Assembly (NCBI RefSeq): GCF_001625365.1
Contig: NZ_LJJF01000001.1
Coordinates: forward strand, 4,809,501-4,873,500
Length of the DNA: 64,000 nucleotides
DNA from: Streptomyces sp. MJM8645
Lineage (GTDB): Bacteria > Actinomycetota > Actinomycetes > Streptomycetales > Streptomycetaceae
Direction of reading: 5' to 3'
Shown here: one piece after another, positions 33,774 through 42,505 of the stretch
Layout: every line of letters begins with the position of its first letter
How positions within the stretch are numbered: the first letter of the stretch is position 1
Program-made: the position numbers and the translations under genes
The notes under the pieces: generated by a model
Seen by the model: the letters and a program-made list of their open reading frames with translations, nothing else
What the model was told of the DNA's origin: nothing
Databases searched by the model: none

Positions 33774-35168
33774 ATGGCCTACACCGACTTCACCACCTAC
33801 AGCCACGCCCAACTCCGCACCATGGCCCAGGCCCTCAACCCCGGCGAAGTCATGGCCGCCGGCGACCCCTGGCGCCACGCCGCCGACACCCTCAAGGCCA
33901 TCCGCACCACCCTCACCCGCGCCAGCACCGAAGCCGCCGTCACCTGGGAAGGCGCCACCAGCGACGCCTTCCACACCCGCATGCTCCACCTCGCTGACAG
34001 CATCAACAACGCCGCCTCCTACGCCAACGACGCGGCCAACACCCTCCACAACATGTCCGAGGCCATCGCCAAGGCCAAACGCGACATGCCCGAGGAACCC
34101 AGCACCTGGGAAAAGGTCAAGGACACCGTCGGCGACGGCGTCTCCTCCGTCTTCGGCGGCGACGACGAACACATCCCCGTCGCCGACCGCCGAAAAGCCG
34201 AAGCCGCCACCGTCATGCAAACCCTCGCCATGCACTACCGCATCGCCACCCCCACCCTGAAGCCGCCGCCGAACCTGCCGGCGCTGCAGAAGTCGGATGA
34301 GACACGCGATGTGACACCACAGGACGATCCGGTCGGGGCGGCGGCGGTGGCGGGCGCGATGATGTCGGGAACCTCGATCGGCGTCGCGGGAACATCAGGG
34401 CGGGTGACGACCAGCCCACCACCGCGGAGCCCGAAGTCCTCCGGACCGACGATGCCAGCCCGCTCCACGTCGAGGAGTGCGTCTGTTCCGACCGATTCGG
34501 GGATCAGGGGTGGCACGGCGCAGACTCCGCTGAAGCCTCTGGGCTCGGTGAACTACGGCCTGGGCACGGGCATCGCGGGCACGCCGGCGGGCGTCCCCAA
34601 CAGGACCGTGGTCACCACCGTCGCCCCGGGAACTGAGGTGTCCGGGGCTGGTGTTGTGCCGCCTGGTGGCGCTGCGGGCAGCCTCCCGGGAAGCAACGGC
34701 GGGCAGGGGATCTCCAATCCCGCAGGCCCGGCGGCTGGTCTACCTGTCGGTTCCGGCATCGGCGAGGCCGGGGTCGGATTCGGCGGTCGGGGACTCCCGG
34801 ACGGCGCGTATCCGATGGGCGGCCCCGGACCGGGCGGGGGCGCCGGGGGCCGCGGTGGCTCCGGTGCCCGGCCGGTGGGTGGGTCTGCAGGCCGATCTGG
34901 TGGGATCGTCGGCGGGACGGTAGGACCGGTCGAGGGAATGCGCGGCAAACAGGCGTTCACGGAAGGCGGTTCCGGCCTGGGAGTCCGGAACCGGCTCAGG
35001 GGCGAACCCGGTGCTGGCGGCCCAGGCGGCATGGCCCCTGGCCTGCCGCTCACCGGCGCGCAACGGCACAAGGAGGACCGGGAGAAGGGGCGGCGGCCCG
35101 ACTACCTCGTCGAGGACGAGGAGACCTGGGCGGCGGACAAGCCGGCCAATCCGAACGTGGTGGAATGA
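33774..35168 (+). CDS. WXG100-type secreted protein with long Gly/Pro-rich C-terminus
   Basis: A 464-residue protein. Residues 1-160 form a helical WXG domain (DPWRHAADTLKAIRTTL; the turn VTWEGATSDAFHTRM carries the W-x-G). The rest is Gly/Pro/Ser-rich and probably disordered, ending in an acidic/basic tail (KEDREKGRRPDYLVEDEE). Codon use changes sharply near 34260: the first part is almost all C/G-ending while the tail uses many A/T-ending codons, which suggests the C-terminus was exchanged. It resembles PPE-like or T7SS effector architecture in Streptomyces. A mycosin gene follows. Confidence 0.75.
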   Translation: MAYTDFTTYSHAQLRTMAQALNPGEVMAAGDPWRHAADTLKAIRTTLTRASTEAAVTWEGATSDAFHTRMLHLADSINNAASYANDAANTLHNMSEAIAKAKRDMPEEPSTWEKVKDTVGDGVSSVFGGDDEHIPVADRRKAEAATVMQTLAMHYRIATPTLKPPPNLPALQKSDETRDVTPQDDPVGAAAVAGAMMSGTSIGVAGTSGRVTTSPPPRSPKSSGPTMPARSTSRSASVPTDSGIRGGTAQTPLKPLGSVNYGLGTGIAGTPAGVPNRTVVTTVAPGTEVSGAGVVPPGGAAGSLPGSNGGQGISNPAGPAAGLPVGSGIGEAGVGFGGRGLPDGAYPMGGPGPGGGAGGRGGSGARPVGGSAGRSGGIVGGTVGPVEGMRGKQAFTEGGSGLGVRNRLRGEPGAGGPGGMAPGLPLTGAQRHKEDREKGRRPDYLVEDEETWAADKPANPNVVE

Positions 35169-35201
35169 GCCCGGTCCTGAAACGGATGGGTGATCTGATC
35201 G

Positions 35202-35230
35202 CGTCCCGCAGATCGGTGATCTGCGGGACG
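35202..35230. terminator. perfect 13-base-pair hairpin
   Basis: CGTCCCGCAGATC and its exact complement around a GGT loop, between the WXG gene and the mycosin gene and only 24 bases before the mycosin start. It could terminate or attenuate read-through into the protease gene. Confidence 0.65.
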
Positions 35231-35254
35231 CCTCGCTGAGTGGGGTGACCAGGC

Positions 35255-36475
35255 TTGACGAGCCGCCGGTTGGCGCGTGGTACAGCGGCCCTTGCCGCCG
35301 GGGCATTGATCTGGAGTGTCGCGGCACCAACGGCATCGGCGGATCAGATCAGAGACGAGCAGTGGGCTCTGAAGACCTTCGAGGCCGAGACGAAAGTCTG
35401 GACTGTCAACCAGGGCGAGGGGGTGATCGTCGGTGTGGTCGACAGTGGGGTCAACCAGGACCATCAGGACCTCACCGGACAGGTGCTTGCGGGGGGTGAC
35501 TTCTCCGGTACGAACACGGACGGCCGTACCGACGGCGACGGCCATGGCACCGGGATGGCGAGCCTGATCGCAGGGCACGGGCACGGTGCGCAGGCGGGGA
35601 TCATGGGCTTGGCGCCGAAGGCGAAGATCCTGCCGGTGAAGGTACGGACCGACGGCGAGAATCGGGATCTCCAGCAGAACGGCCTCGCCGAGGCGATCCG
35701 CTTTGCTGTGGATCACGGTGCGAAGGTCGTCAACATGTCGGTAGGGGGGACGTCGAGGTTCGACTCTCCGGCACGTGAAGCCGTCAACTACGCGGTCTCC
35801 AAGGACGTCGTGCTGGTTGCCGCCACCGGGAACAACGGCGACAGCCTGAGCGGTGTCCAGTACCCGGCGGCCTTCCCCGGAGTGGTGGCGGTCGGCGCGG
35901 TGGACCGGCAGGGGCGACTGTGGGAGAAGTCGAGCTACGGACCGGAGACCACACTGGTCGCCCCCGGGGCGGAGATCTACCGGGCCAGTGCGAAGACCTC
36001 TGCCGGCTACGGCGTGGGCAACGGCACCTCCGATGCCACTGCCTACGTCTCCGCCACCGCCGCGTTGATCCGGGCGAGGTATCCGGAGCTTTCGGCGGGG
36101 CAGGTGATCAATCGGATGATCAGGACTGCCACGCCGCCGCGGGACGGGTCGGCGGTGCCGGGGAGCAGGTACGGCTTCGGGGTGCTGGCGCCGGCGAAGG
36201 CGTTGGAGGCTGATCCGGTGGTGGACGGCGGGTCTCGGGTGAATCCGTTGGTGGGGCGGGGGGAGTCGCAGGGGGCTGCGGGGGGCGGGGTGACGGAGGA
36301 GCCGGGTGGCGAGGCCGTGGTGCCTGCGGCGGGGGCCGGTGGGGCCGGCGGGGGCGGCTGGTTCGGGGTCGGGGTTGCGGTGGGGGTGGCGTTGTGGGGG
36401 GTGCTGGTCGGCGGGGTGGTGGCGGTCGTGGTGTGGGTGGTGCGGGTGCGGCGGCGCAGGGGTGCGGTCGGCTGA
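35255..36475 (+). CDS. mycosin, type VII secretion-associated subtilisin-like protease
   Basis: A 406-residue membrane-anchored protease. It has a signal peptide (1-29, ending TASADQ) and a subtilase domain with Asp63 (VVDSGVNQDH), His97 (DGDGHGTGMAS), the oxyanion region (AATGNNGD) and Ser259 (GTSDATAYVSA). A Gly-rich linker precedes a C-terminal membrane helix (about 365-392) and a basic tail. This is the mycosin layout. The only possible start is TTG at 35255, because an in-frame stop lies nine bases upstream. Type VII core ATPase and channel genes are not in the window, so this is an outlying module. Confidence 0.88.
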   Translation: MTSRRLARGTAALAAGALIWSVAAPTASADQIRDEQWALKTFEAETKVWTVNQGEGVIVGVVDSGVNQDHQDLTGQVLAGGDFSGTNTDGRTDGDGHGTGMASLIAGHGHGAQAGIMGLAPKAKILPVKVRTDGENRDLQQNGLAEAIRFAVDHGAKVVNMSVGGTSRFDSPAREAVNYAVSKDVVLVAATGNNGDSLSGVQYPAAFPGVVAVGAVDRQGRLWEKSSYGPETTLVAPGAEIYRASAKTSAGYGVGNGTSDATAYVSATAALIRARYPELSAGQVINRMIRTATPPRDGSAVPGSRYGFGVLAPAKALEADPVVDGGSRVNPLVGRGESQGAAGGGVTEEPGGEAVVPAAGAGGAGGGGWFGVGVAVGVALWGVLVGGVVAVVVWVVRVRRRRGAVG

Positions 36476-36562
36476 GGGCGGCGGGCGGGGTGGCAGCATT
36501 TTGGTGGCGGTTGGCGTCCTTGCCGCTGGTGGGGTGAGTGGTGGGGTGGCCATGCTGGGGCC

Positions 36563-37129
36563 ATGAGTGCTTCTGAGCGTGGCGTGGATCCGGTGGGTGT
36601 GGTCGTTCCGGACGGCAAGGACTGGACGTGGGTGTTGGAACGCCCGTGTCCGGATTGTGGGCTGGATGTTGCGGCGGTGGTGCGGGAGGACGTCGCGGGG
36701 ATGGTTCGGGCCAACGCGGAGGCCTGGGTGGCGCTGTTGGCCGGGGCCGAGGAGGGTTTGCGTCGGCGGCCGCGGCCGGGGGTGTGGTCGGGGCTGGAGT
36801 ACGCGTGCCATGTCCGGGACGTGTTCCGGCTGTTCCGGGTCCGGTTGGACCTGATGCTGGCCGAGGAAGCCCCGCTGTTCCCGAACTGGGATCAGGATGA
36901 GACGGCGGTCGCCGAGCGGTACGGGGAGCAGGTGCCGGCGGTGGTGGCCGGGGAGTTGGCGGCGGCCGCGGAGGTGCTGGCGGCGGCGTTCGGGCGGGTG
37001 GCGGGCGAGCAGTGGGGGCGGACCGGGGGCCGTAGTGACGGGGCGCGGTTCACGGTGGAGTCGTTTGCCCGTTATCTGATCCACGACCCGGTGCATCACT
37101 TGTTCGACGTGACGGGCGAGCGGGTCTGA
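36563..37129 (+). CDS. DinB-like domain protein
   Basis: A 188-residue four-helix-bundle protein of the DinB/YfiT type. Putative metal-binding histidines are in YACHVRDVFRLF and in the C-terminal HDPVHHLFDVTGE. Relatives include mycothiol- and bacillithiol-dependent enzymes and many proteins of unknown function. It begins with CPDCG, an extra Cys pair. The codon bias is relaxed, with more T-ending codons than most neighbours. It converges with the sigma-like gene, 6 bases apart. Confidence 0.75.
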   Translation: MSASERGVDPVGVVVPDGKDWTWVLERPCPDCGLDVAAVVREDVAGMVRANAEAWVALLAGAEEGLRRRPRPGVWSGLEYACHVRDVFRLFRVRLDLMLAEEAPLFPNWDQDETAVAERYGEQVPAVVAGELAAAAEVLAAAFGRVAGEQWGRTGGRSDGARFTVESFARYLIHDPVHHLFDVTGERV

Positions 37130-37135
37130 GGGGGC

Positions 37136-37576
37136 TCACCAGCCGGAGGCCTCCCACAGCATGGTGCGCCGGAGTCGGCCGGCGACGCTGGCGGTGTCGG
37201 TGCCGATGACGTCGGCGATCTCGGGGGCGGCGAGGCCGACGACGTAGTGCAGGATCGCCAGGTCGTCGTCGGCGGGGTGGCGGTCCGGTGCGGCGGGCAC
37301 GTGCCGGGTGTGGTCGGCGACGGTGCTGCGCAGGATCTGCCAGGCGTTCGCGGTGGGGTTGGAGCTGCCCAGCAACTCGCGCCATTGGACGGCGATTTCG
37401 GCGAATGCCTGTTGGACGGCGGTGGCCGCGCTGCTGTGCTCGGTCAGCCACACCCGGGCGTAGCTGAGGTACCGGGGGCGGTGGAGTTCGCAGAAGGCGG
37501 CGAACTCCAGTGGTACGTCCTCCGGTTCACCGGGCCTCGGGGGCGGCTCGGCGGAACTCGCGTGACGGTTGGTCAT
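37136..37576 (-). CDS. sigma-70-like regulatory protein
   Basis: A 146-residue protein resembling a small ECF-type sigma factor. A region 2-like segment (FAAFCELHRPRYLSYARVWL, then AAATAVQQAF-type helices) is followed by a region 4-like helix-turn-helix (LHYVVGLAAPEIADVIGTDT and SVAGRLRRTM). Region 2 is short and the -10 recognition part is weak, so it may be a sigma-like regulator rather than a working sigma factor. The ATG at 37576 follows GAGAAGCCGAG. No anti-sigma gene is adjacent. Confidence 0.65.
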   Translation of the reverse strand: MTNRHASSAEPPPRPGEPEDVPLEFAAFCELHRPRYLSYARVWLTEHSSAATAVQQAFAEIAVQWRELLGSSNPTANAWQILRSTVADHTRHVPAAPDRHPADDDLAILHYVVGLAAPEIADVIGTDTASVAGRLRRTMLWEASGW

Positions 37577-38273
37577 CTCGGCTTCTCGGAAAGGGAGATG
37601 GGTGGCTGACGGTCGATCATCTGCGCTCACTCTACGATATGCCCTCGGTGCGCTGGGTTACCAATCGGATTGAATGCCCGGAACCCGCCGCCGCTCGGCC
37701 GGTTCCGGTGCCGACCGGTGGGGCGCGGTGGTGCAGCGGTGGTGGGGGCGGCCGGGCGGAGGATCGGTGGGGGAGGGTGGCGCAGTGGTGCGGGGGGTGT
37801 AGTTGCGAGCGCGTCGCGGCTGGTCAGGGGGTGCAGAAGGGCCGTGGTTGCAACACGGTTGATGTGCCACCGTAGGGCTTATGGAGGCTGGCGTCCACGC
37901 CCACGGCGCGAAGCTGCGGCCGCACAACCATCCGCGCAACCACACCTTCGGTCGCGCCCGTACCGGCGTGGCGCGACGGGCCGGATGAGCGCCGCCGTGC
38001 ATGCCTCCGCCGGGGGCGCGCAGCCCGGGTGCGGGCGGTGGATGCGGGCGGTGGGTGCGAGGTGGGCGCGCTGCGCGCCGAGGCGGGTGTGGCGGGGCGT
38101 GGCGGCAGGGGTGGTGGGTGGACGGTGCGCTCGCCGTGGCGGCGGCGCACCGGGTGGCCGAGGGGGCGGAGCAGGCGTTGATCCGGGTGGTCCCGCGCCT
38201 GCTGGCCGCCACCGTGCACGTCGGCCACGCCTCGGCGGCCTGGGGGCCGAGGCGCGGGCGGGGTGGTCTGCCG
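37577..38273. other. gene-poor stretch, probably decayed
   Basis: About 700 bases with no convincing intact gene. The long open frames here are due to GC content; their protein sequences are Arg/Gly/Ala-rich without domains. Within it, 38118-38231 encodes what looks like the C-terminal end of a cation diffusion facilitator (separate entry). A short His-rich open frame (MEAGVHAHGAKLRPHNHPRN) at about 37880 could be another scrap, as such transporters carry His-rich loops. Confidence 0.5.
38118..38231 (+). pseudogene. possible remnant of a cation diffusion facilitator (C-terminal domain)
   Basis: A 38-residue stretch in one frame reads VDGALAVAAAHRVAEGAEQA followed by LIRVVPRLLAATVHVGHA. This fits the dimerisation domain of CDF metal transporters (HxxAExxExxL, then a VP...VHV strand). 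There is no start and no membrane helices, and the frame continues into unrelated Gly/Arg-rich sequence. A relic is the simplest reading; chance similarity in GC-rich sequence cannot be excluded. Confidence 0.4.
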
Positions 38274-38849
38274 TCAGGGCTGCGGTCGGGCCTCCGTCGG
38301 GGAGAGGCGGTCGTCGACGGCGCTGCTCCGTTCGACCTGGGCGGGGAAGGATTCGATGGCCCGCCGCCGGGCGAGTTGGGCGGCTGCGGCGGCTGCGGCC
38401 GCAGCCGCCGCAGCGGCTCCGGCGGCGGCTTCCTCGCGTTCGCACCGGTGTGCGGCGCCGGCGGGGTGCCCGGTGGAGTGCCCGGTGGTGGCGGGGTGTC
38501 CGCCGGCGGTTCGTCGGCGGCGGCCGAGTGCGGTGCGGGCGGCGTGTTCCTCGGCCGCCTGTCTCGCGGCCAGGTAGGCCTGGACGGCGGCCATGCCGTA
38601 GACCGGTTGGATGAGCTGGTGGCCTTTGAAGAAGGGTCTGGCCGGGGCGAACCCGGCGGCGACCACGAGGTCGCGGATCTCGGCTATCTCGGCCTCGCTG
38701 CGGGCGGTGAAGCGGACCTCCCAGCCCTTCTTGTACGTATGGCCCTGTTCGCCGCTGCGGCGGGCCGGGTCCGGGCGGCGGACGTATCCGGGCAGACGGC
38801 CAAGGCGGAGCTGGGCCGCGCGGAGGCCGGCGGTCTCGTCACGTGACAT
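38274..38849 (-). CDS. hypothetical protein with polyalanine tract
   Basis: A 191-residue protein. The N-terminal 100 residues look globular: YKKGWEVRFTARSEAEIAEI, VVAAGFAPARPFFKGHQLIQ, VYGMAAVQAYLAAR. The rest is low complexity, with a run of 12 alanines around residue 150 and a basic/acidic tail. I do not recognise the family. The ATG at 38849 lies in GTCACGTGACATG on the plus strand. Part of the C-terminal frame may be non-coding extension into the decayed region. Confidence 0.55.
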   Translation of the reverse strand: MSRDETAGLRAAQLRLGRLPGYVRRPDPARRSGEQGHTYKKGWEVRFTARSEAEIAEIRDLVVAAGFAPARPFFKGHQLIQPVYGMAAVQAYLAARQAAEEHAARTALGRRRRTAGGHPATTGHSTGHPAGAAHRCEREEAAAGAAAAAAAAAAAAAQLARRRAIESFPAQVERSSAVDDRLSPTEARPQP

Positions 38850-39105
38850 GACGCAAGCCTAGGCAATTCCCGGGGCGGGTTTGACGCCTGGAGGGTCTCC
38901 CGGCGTATGCCTTTGGTCACTCTGGGTCAGGCGGCCTGGTGGGCGATCGTTTTCGATCAGATATGACAACCTGACGACCGTCAATTACTCCGATTGAGTG
39001 AGGGTATGGGGACTTTAGTGCGAGCTGATCCCGGTTTCGCGACGGTTGGGTAACAGTGCGTCAGGTGGCCGGTGGCGGGTCGGAGCGGTTGGGGATGGTG
39101 TCCGC
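38850..39105. other. AT-richer intergenic promoter region
   Basis: This gap is distinctly AT-richer than the surroundings, around GATCGTTTTCGATCAGATATG (a GATCG/CGATC inverted repeat near 38943) and GTCAATTACTCCGATTGAG. It lies between divergent genes and likely holds promoters for both. Confidence 0.5.
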
Positions 39106-40113
39106 ATGAGCTACCGGATTCCCACGCCGCCGCCGTCCCTGGAGGAGCTGGCGAAGCGTCAACAGAACGTCGTCACCGCGAGCCAGTTGCGCGCCCGGGG
39201 CGTGCCGGCCCGGGTCATCACCGAGCACTGCCGTAGCGGCGGGCCCTGGCGGCGGCTGCTGCCCCGGGTGTACCTGCTGCAGTCCGACGGGCCGACCCCG
39301 GAGCAGCGGATGTGGGCCGCCCTGCTGTACGCGGCGCAGAACGGTCGCGAGGAGGGTCGCCGCGAGGGCGCGGTGATCACCGGTGCGGCCGCGCTCGCGC
39401 TGTACGGCTTCGCCGCGGTGCCCCGGCTGCCGGCGGTGATCGGGGTGGACGTCCTGGTGCCCCGCCAGCGCCGGCTGAAGGACGCCGGGGAGGTGCGGAT
39501 CCTGCGTACCGAACGGGAGTTGGTGGCCCGCTCGGTGCACGGCCTGGCCTGCGCACCGGTCGCCCGGGCGGTCGCGGACGCGCTGTGCGAGTGGACCGTG
39601 GAGGAGGGTGGCGCCCCGATGCCGGTGCGGGAGGTGCTGCGCGAAGCCGTCTCTCGGCCAGACGGCCCGTGCACCGTACGGGAGTTGGCGTCCGAGCTGA
39701 CCGAGTCCGGGCTGACCGGCGAGCCCCGGGTGCGCGCCGCGCTGGACGAACTGCTCGCCGGTGAACGGGACTTCGTCCTGGACCGGGTCGGCGAACTGGT
39801 GGACGAGTGCCTGCTGCCCGTCCCGCTGGTCGGCCCCGAGCTGCGGATGCGCGGCGGCACGTACATCGCCGTCCCGGACCTCTACTGGCCGGAGCAGGGC
39901 GTTGCCGTGGAGGTGGACTCGGACCTGCGCTGCGTCAGCGAGGGCGAGGCCGCCTGGGTGCGCGGCGGCCAGCACCGGATGGAGTACCTGGGGATCCGGG
40001 TGGTGTACGTCTCCGGCGCCCGGCTCGCGGCCGACCGGGACGCGGTCGGCGCCGAACTGTGCGAGGCCCACCGGGTGGGCGGTTCGGACGTGGTGGAGTT
40101 GATGGTCGGTTAG
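39106..40113 (+). CDS. AbiEi-type antitoxin N-domain / DUF559-like nuclease-fold protein
   Basis: A 335-residue protein. The N-terminus (LAKRQQNVVTASQLRARGVP, then a winged-helix pattern and LLPRVYLLQ) resembles the AbiEi type IV antitoxin domain. The C-terminus (YWPEQGVAVEVDSDLRC and QHRMEYLGIRVVYVS) resembles the PD-(D/E)xK-like DUF559 fold, with Glu/Asp before the strand and a truncated tail. Such proteins are common in Actinobacteria without a toxin partner, as here. The ATG at 39106 is preferred to the longer frame. Function unknown; nuclease activity is doubtful. Confidence 0.7.
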   Translation: MSYRIPTPPPSLEELAKRQQNVVTASQLRARGVPARVITEHCRSGGPWRRLLPRVYLLQSDGPTPEQRMWAALLYAAQNGREEGRREGAVITGAAALALYGFAAVPRLPAVIGVDVLVPRQRRLKDAGEVRILRTERELVARSVHGLACAPVARAVADALCEWTVEEGGAPMPVREVLREAVSRPDGPCTVRELASELTESGLTGEPRVRAALDELLAGERDFVLDRVGELVDECLLPVPLVGPELRMRGGTYIAVPDLYWPEQGVAVEVDSDLRCVSEGEAAWVRGGQHRMEYLGIRVVYVSGARLAADRDAVGAELCEAHRVGGSDVVELMVG

Positions 40114-40171
40114 CTCCGGATCGGATCCGTCCGCACCCGGAGCCGTGGCTACCCCCGAACCGGAGTCGGAG

Positions 40172-40762
40172 CTACCCCCGAACCACCGGGGCGCCGACCA
40201 ACTCGACCCCGGCGGCCCGCAGTTCGGCGAGCGCGGCGGTGGTGGTCGCCGGCGCGACCCCGGCGGTGAGGTCGAGCAGGACGCGGGTGGTGAAGCCGGC
40301 CCGGGCGGCGTCCAGGGCGGTGGCCCGGACGCAGTGGTCGGTGGCGATGCCGACCACGTCGATCTCGTCGACCTGCCGTTCGAGCAGCCACTCCACCAGG
40401 CCGCGGTTGTTCTCGTCCAGCCCCTCGAAACCGCTGTACGCCGCCGAGTAGGCGCCCTTGTCGAAGACCGCCTCGACCGCGCCGGAGATGACGGAGGGGG
40501 CGAAGTTGGGGTGGAAGCCCACGCCTTCGGTGCCGGCCACGCAGTGCACCGGCCAGCTGGTGACGTAGTCGGGCTCGGTGGAGAAGTGGTCGCCCGGGTC
40601 GATGTGGTGGTCGCGGGTGGCGAGGATGTGCTGGTAGCCGGGGGAGGACTCGACGATCAGGTCGGTGATGGCGGCGGCCACCTCGGCGCCGCCGGCGACG
40701 GCCAGGCTGCCGCCCTCGCAGAAGTCGTTCTGCACGTCGACGACGATCAGTGCCCGGTGCAT
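40172..40762 (-). CDS. pncA: nicotinamidase
   Basis: A 196-residue isochorismatase-like hydrolase that converts nicotinamide to nicotinate for NAD salvage. The triad is visible: Asp in IVVDVQNDFCEGG, Lys in AVFDKGAYSAAYSGF, and Cys in GIATDHCVRATALDA. The metal-binding histidines are in TRDHHIDPGDHFS. The ATG at 40762 has GAGGA at good spacing; the ATG nine bases earlier would overlap it. The next enzyme of the same pathway, pncB, lies just upstream on the same strand, about 285 bases away. Confidence 0.93.
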   Translation of the reverse strand: MHRALIVVDVQNDFCEGGSLAVAGGAEVAAAITDLIVESSPGYQHILATRDHHIDPGDHFSTEPDYVTSWPVHCVAGTEGVGFHPNFAPSVISGAVEAVFDKGAYSAAYSGFEGLDENNRGLVEWLLERQVDEIDVVGIATDHCVRATALDAARAGFTTRVLLDLTAGVAPATTTAALAELRAAGVELVGAPVVRG

Positions 40763-41047
40763 GGCTCGCATCCTCGGATGTGGGGGGCGGCCGTGGTGGC
40801 GCGCCGGTGGGGGGAGCCCTCGGGAGTACTCGGCCCGCGGCGGGGCTCGGGGGTTCTCGGGGAGCTCCGGGGGAACTCTACGGTTGACTCTAGGGAGTGG
40901 CGTGCGGGGGCGGAAGGCCTGGGGCGGACCCCGGGCCGGCGCCCGGCGCGAACCGCCGAACCGCCGGACCGCTGAACCGCCGGACCGGCGAACCCGGCGG
41001 ACGGCCCCGGGCCGGCGCTCGGTCCGCGCCGGTCGGCCGGGGCGGGG

Positions 41048-42364
41048 TCAGAGCACGAGTTCGGTCGGCAGGACCGGGTCGCCCTTGGAGAGCTGGGTGG
41101 CCGACAGCGGCAGTGCGGCCCGGGCCCGGATGTGCCGTTCGCGCGCGGCGGTGAGCGGTTCGCGGCCGACGGCCTGGCCGGCCCGCACCAGCGGCACCTG
41201 CATCAGGTGCGGCTCAAGGTCGGCGGGGACCGCTCCGGTGCCGACCACCTCGGCCTCGGCGACGCCGTCGGCGTCGGGCCGGCGGGCGGCCCACTTGCGG
41301 CCGCCGATGCTGGTCTTGCCGCCGGCCGCGCGCTTGGCCACCGGCACCAGCGGTCCGTCCGCGCTCTCGGCGCGGGCGACCAGCTTGTAGACCATCGCGC
41401 AGGTCGGGTGGCCGCTGCCGGTGACCAGGCTGGTGCCGACGCCGTAGCCGTCCACCGGGGCGGCGGCGAGTGCGGCGATGGCGTACTCGTCGAGGTCGGA
41501 GGTGACGATGATCCGGGTCTTCGTGGCGCCGAGGTCGTCCAGCTGGCGGCGGACCCGGTGGGCCAGCAGGGTGAGGTCGCCGGAGTCGATCCGGACGGCG
41601 CCCAGTTCGGGGCCGGCCACCTCGACGGCGGTGCGGACGGCCTCGCGCAGGTCGAAGGTGTCGACCAGCAGCGTGGTGCCCTTGCCCATGGAGGCGATCT
41701 GCGCGCGGAAGGCGTCCCGCTCGCTGTCGTGGACGAGGGTGAAGGCGTGGGCGGCGGTGCCTGTGGTCGGGATGCCGTGGGTGAAGCCGGCCTCCAGGTC
41801 GGAGGTGGCGGCGAAGCCGGCCACGTACGCGGCCCGGGCGGCGGCGACGGCGGCCTGCTCGTGGGCGCGCCGGGCGCCCATCTCGATCACCGGGCGGCCG
41901 CCGGCGGAGGCGGTCATCCGGGAGGCGGCGGCCGCGATCGCGGAGTCGTGGTTGAGGATCGAGAGGATCACCGTCTCCAGGATCACCGCCTCGGCGAAGC
42001 TGCCCTCGACGGTGAGCAGCGGCGAGCCGGGGAAGTAGACCTCGCCCTCGGGGTAGCCGTGGATGTCGCCGGCGAAGCGGTAGTCGGCGAGGTAGCGCAG
42101 GGTGTCGTCGTCGACCACGCCCTGGCCGGCCAGCCAGTCGAGCTGCGGGGTGGTGAAGCGGAAGTCCTCGATGGCGTCGAGCACCCGGCCGGTGCCGGCC
42201 ATGACGCCGTAGCGGCGGCCGCTGGGCAGGCGGCGGGTGAACACCTCGAACACGGAGCGGCGGTGCGCGGCCCCGCTGCGCAGGGCGGCCTGCAGCATGG
42301 TGAGCTCGTAGCGGTCGGTGAGGAGCGCGGTCGAACCGGCCGCGCGCACTGAAGTGGCGTCCAT
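41048..42364 (-). CDS. pncB: nicotinate phosphoribosyltransferase
   Basis: A 438-residue cytosolic enzyme forming nicotinate mononucleotide from nicotinate and PRPP. The start is TALLTDRYELTMLQAAL and the substrate core is VIEMGARRAHEQAAVAAARA. The phosphate-binding barrel has RIDSGDLTLLAHRVRRQL and IIVTSDLDEYAIAAL, and GVGTSLVTGSGHPTCAMVYKL is also conserved. It works with pncA directly downstream. The gene is divergent from clpS. The ATG at 42364 lacks a clear ribosome site but fits the family start. Confidence 0.94.
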   Translation of the reverse strand: MDATSVRAAGSTALLTDRYELTMLQAALRSGAAHRRSVFEVFTRRLPSGRRYGVMAGTGRVLDAIEDFRFTTPQLDWLAGQGVVDDDTLRYLADYRFAGDIHGYPEGEVYFPGSPLLTVEGSFAEAVILETVILSILNHDSAIAAAASRMTASAGGRPVIEMGARRAHEQAAVAAARAAYVAGFAATSDLEAGFTHGIPTTGTAAHAFTLVHDSERDAFRAQIASMGKGTTLLVDTFDLREAVRTAVEVAGPELGAVRIDSGDLTLLAHRVRRQLDDLGATKTRIIVTSDLDEYAIAALAAAPVDGYGVGTSLVTGSGHPTCAMVYKLVARAESADGPLVPVAKRAAGGKTSIGGRKWAARRPDADGVAEAEVVGTGAVPADLEPHLMQVPLVRAGQAVGREPLTAARERHIRARAALPLSATQLSKGDPVLPTELVL

Positions 42365-42505
42365 GCGGATGATGCTACTACCACTTAGCGTCAGAGTGAC
42401 GATTTCTCGTGCTGCGAGCCGGTCCGGAATCGCCCGGGGGTCCCCCGGATGGCAGCATGGGGCTGAAGAGGCGTGGACGGACTGCGCAGCGAGGAGGACC
42501 CGGCG

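Noticed and set aside
34651..34923. Separate small gene inside the WXG gene tail
   Set aside because: It overlaps the longer frame in another phase, has no ribosome site and no recognisable sequence.
38001..38846. A 281-codon plus-strand gene spanning the decayed region
   Set aside because: Only a 38-residue part looks like protein; the rest is antisense to the polyalanine protein and low-complexity.
40147..40184. Direct repeat of CTACCCCCGAACC at the pncA 3' end as a regulatory site
   Set aside because: It straddles the stop codon between convergent genes; a chance duplication is more likely than an operator.
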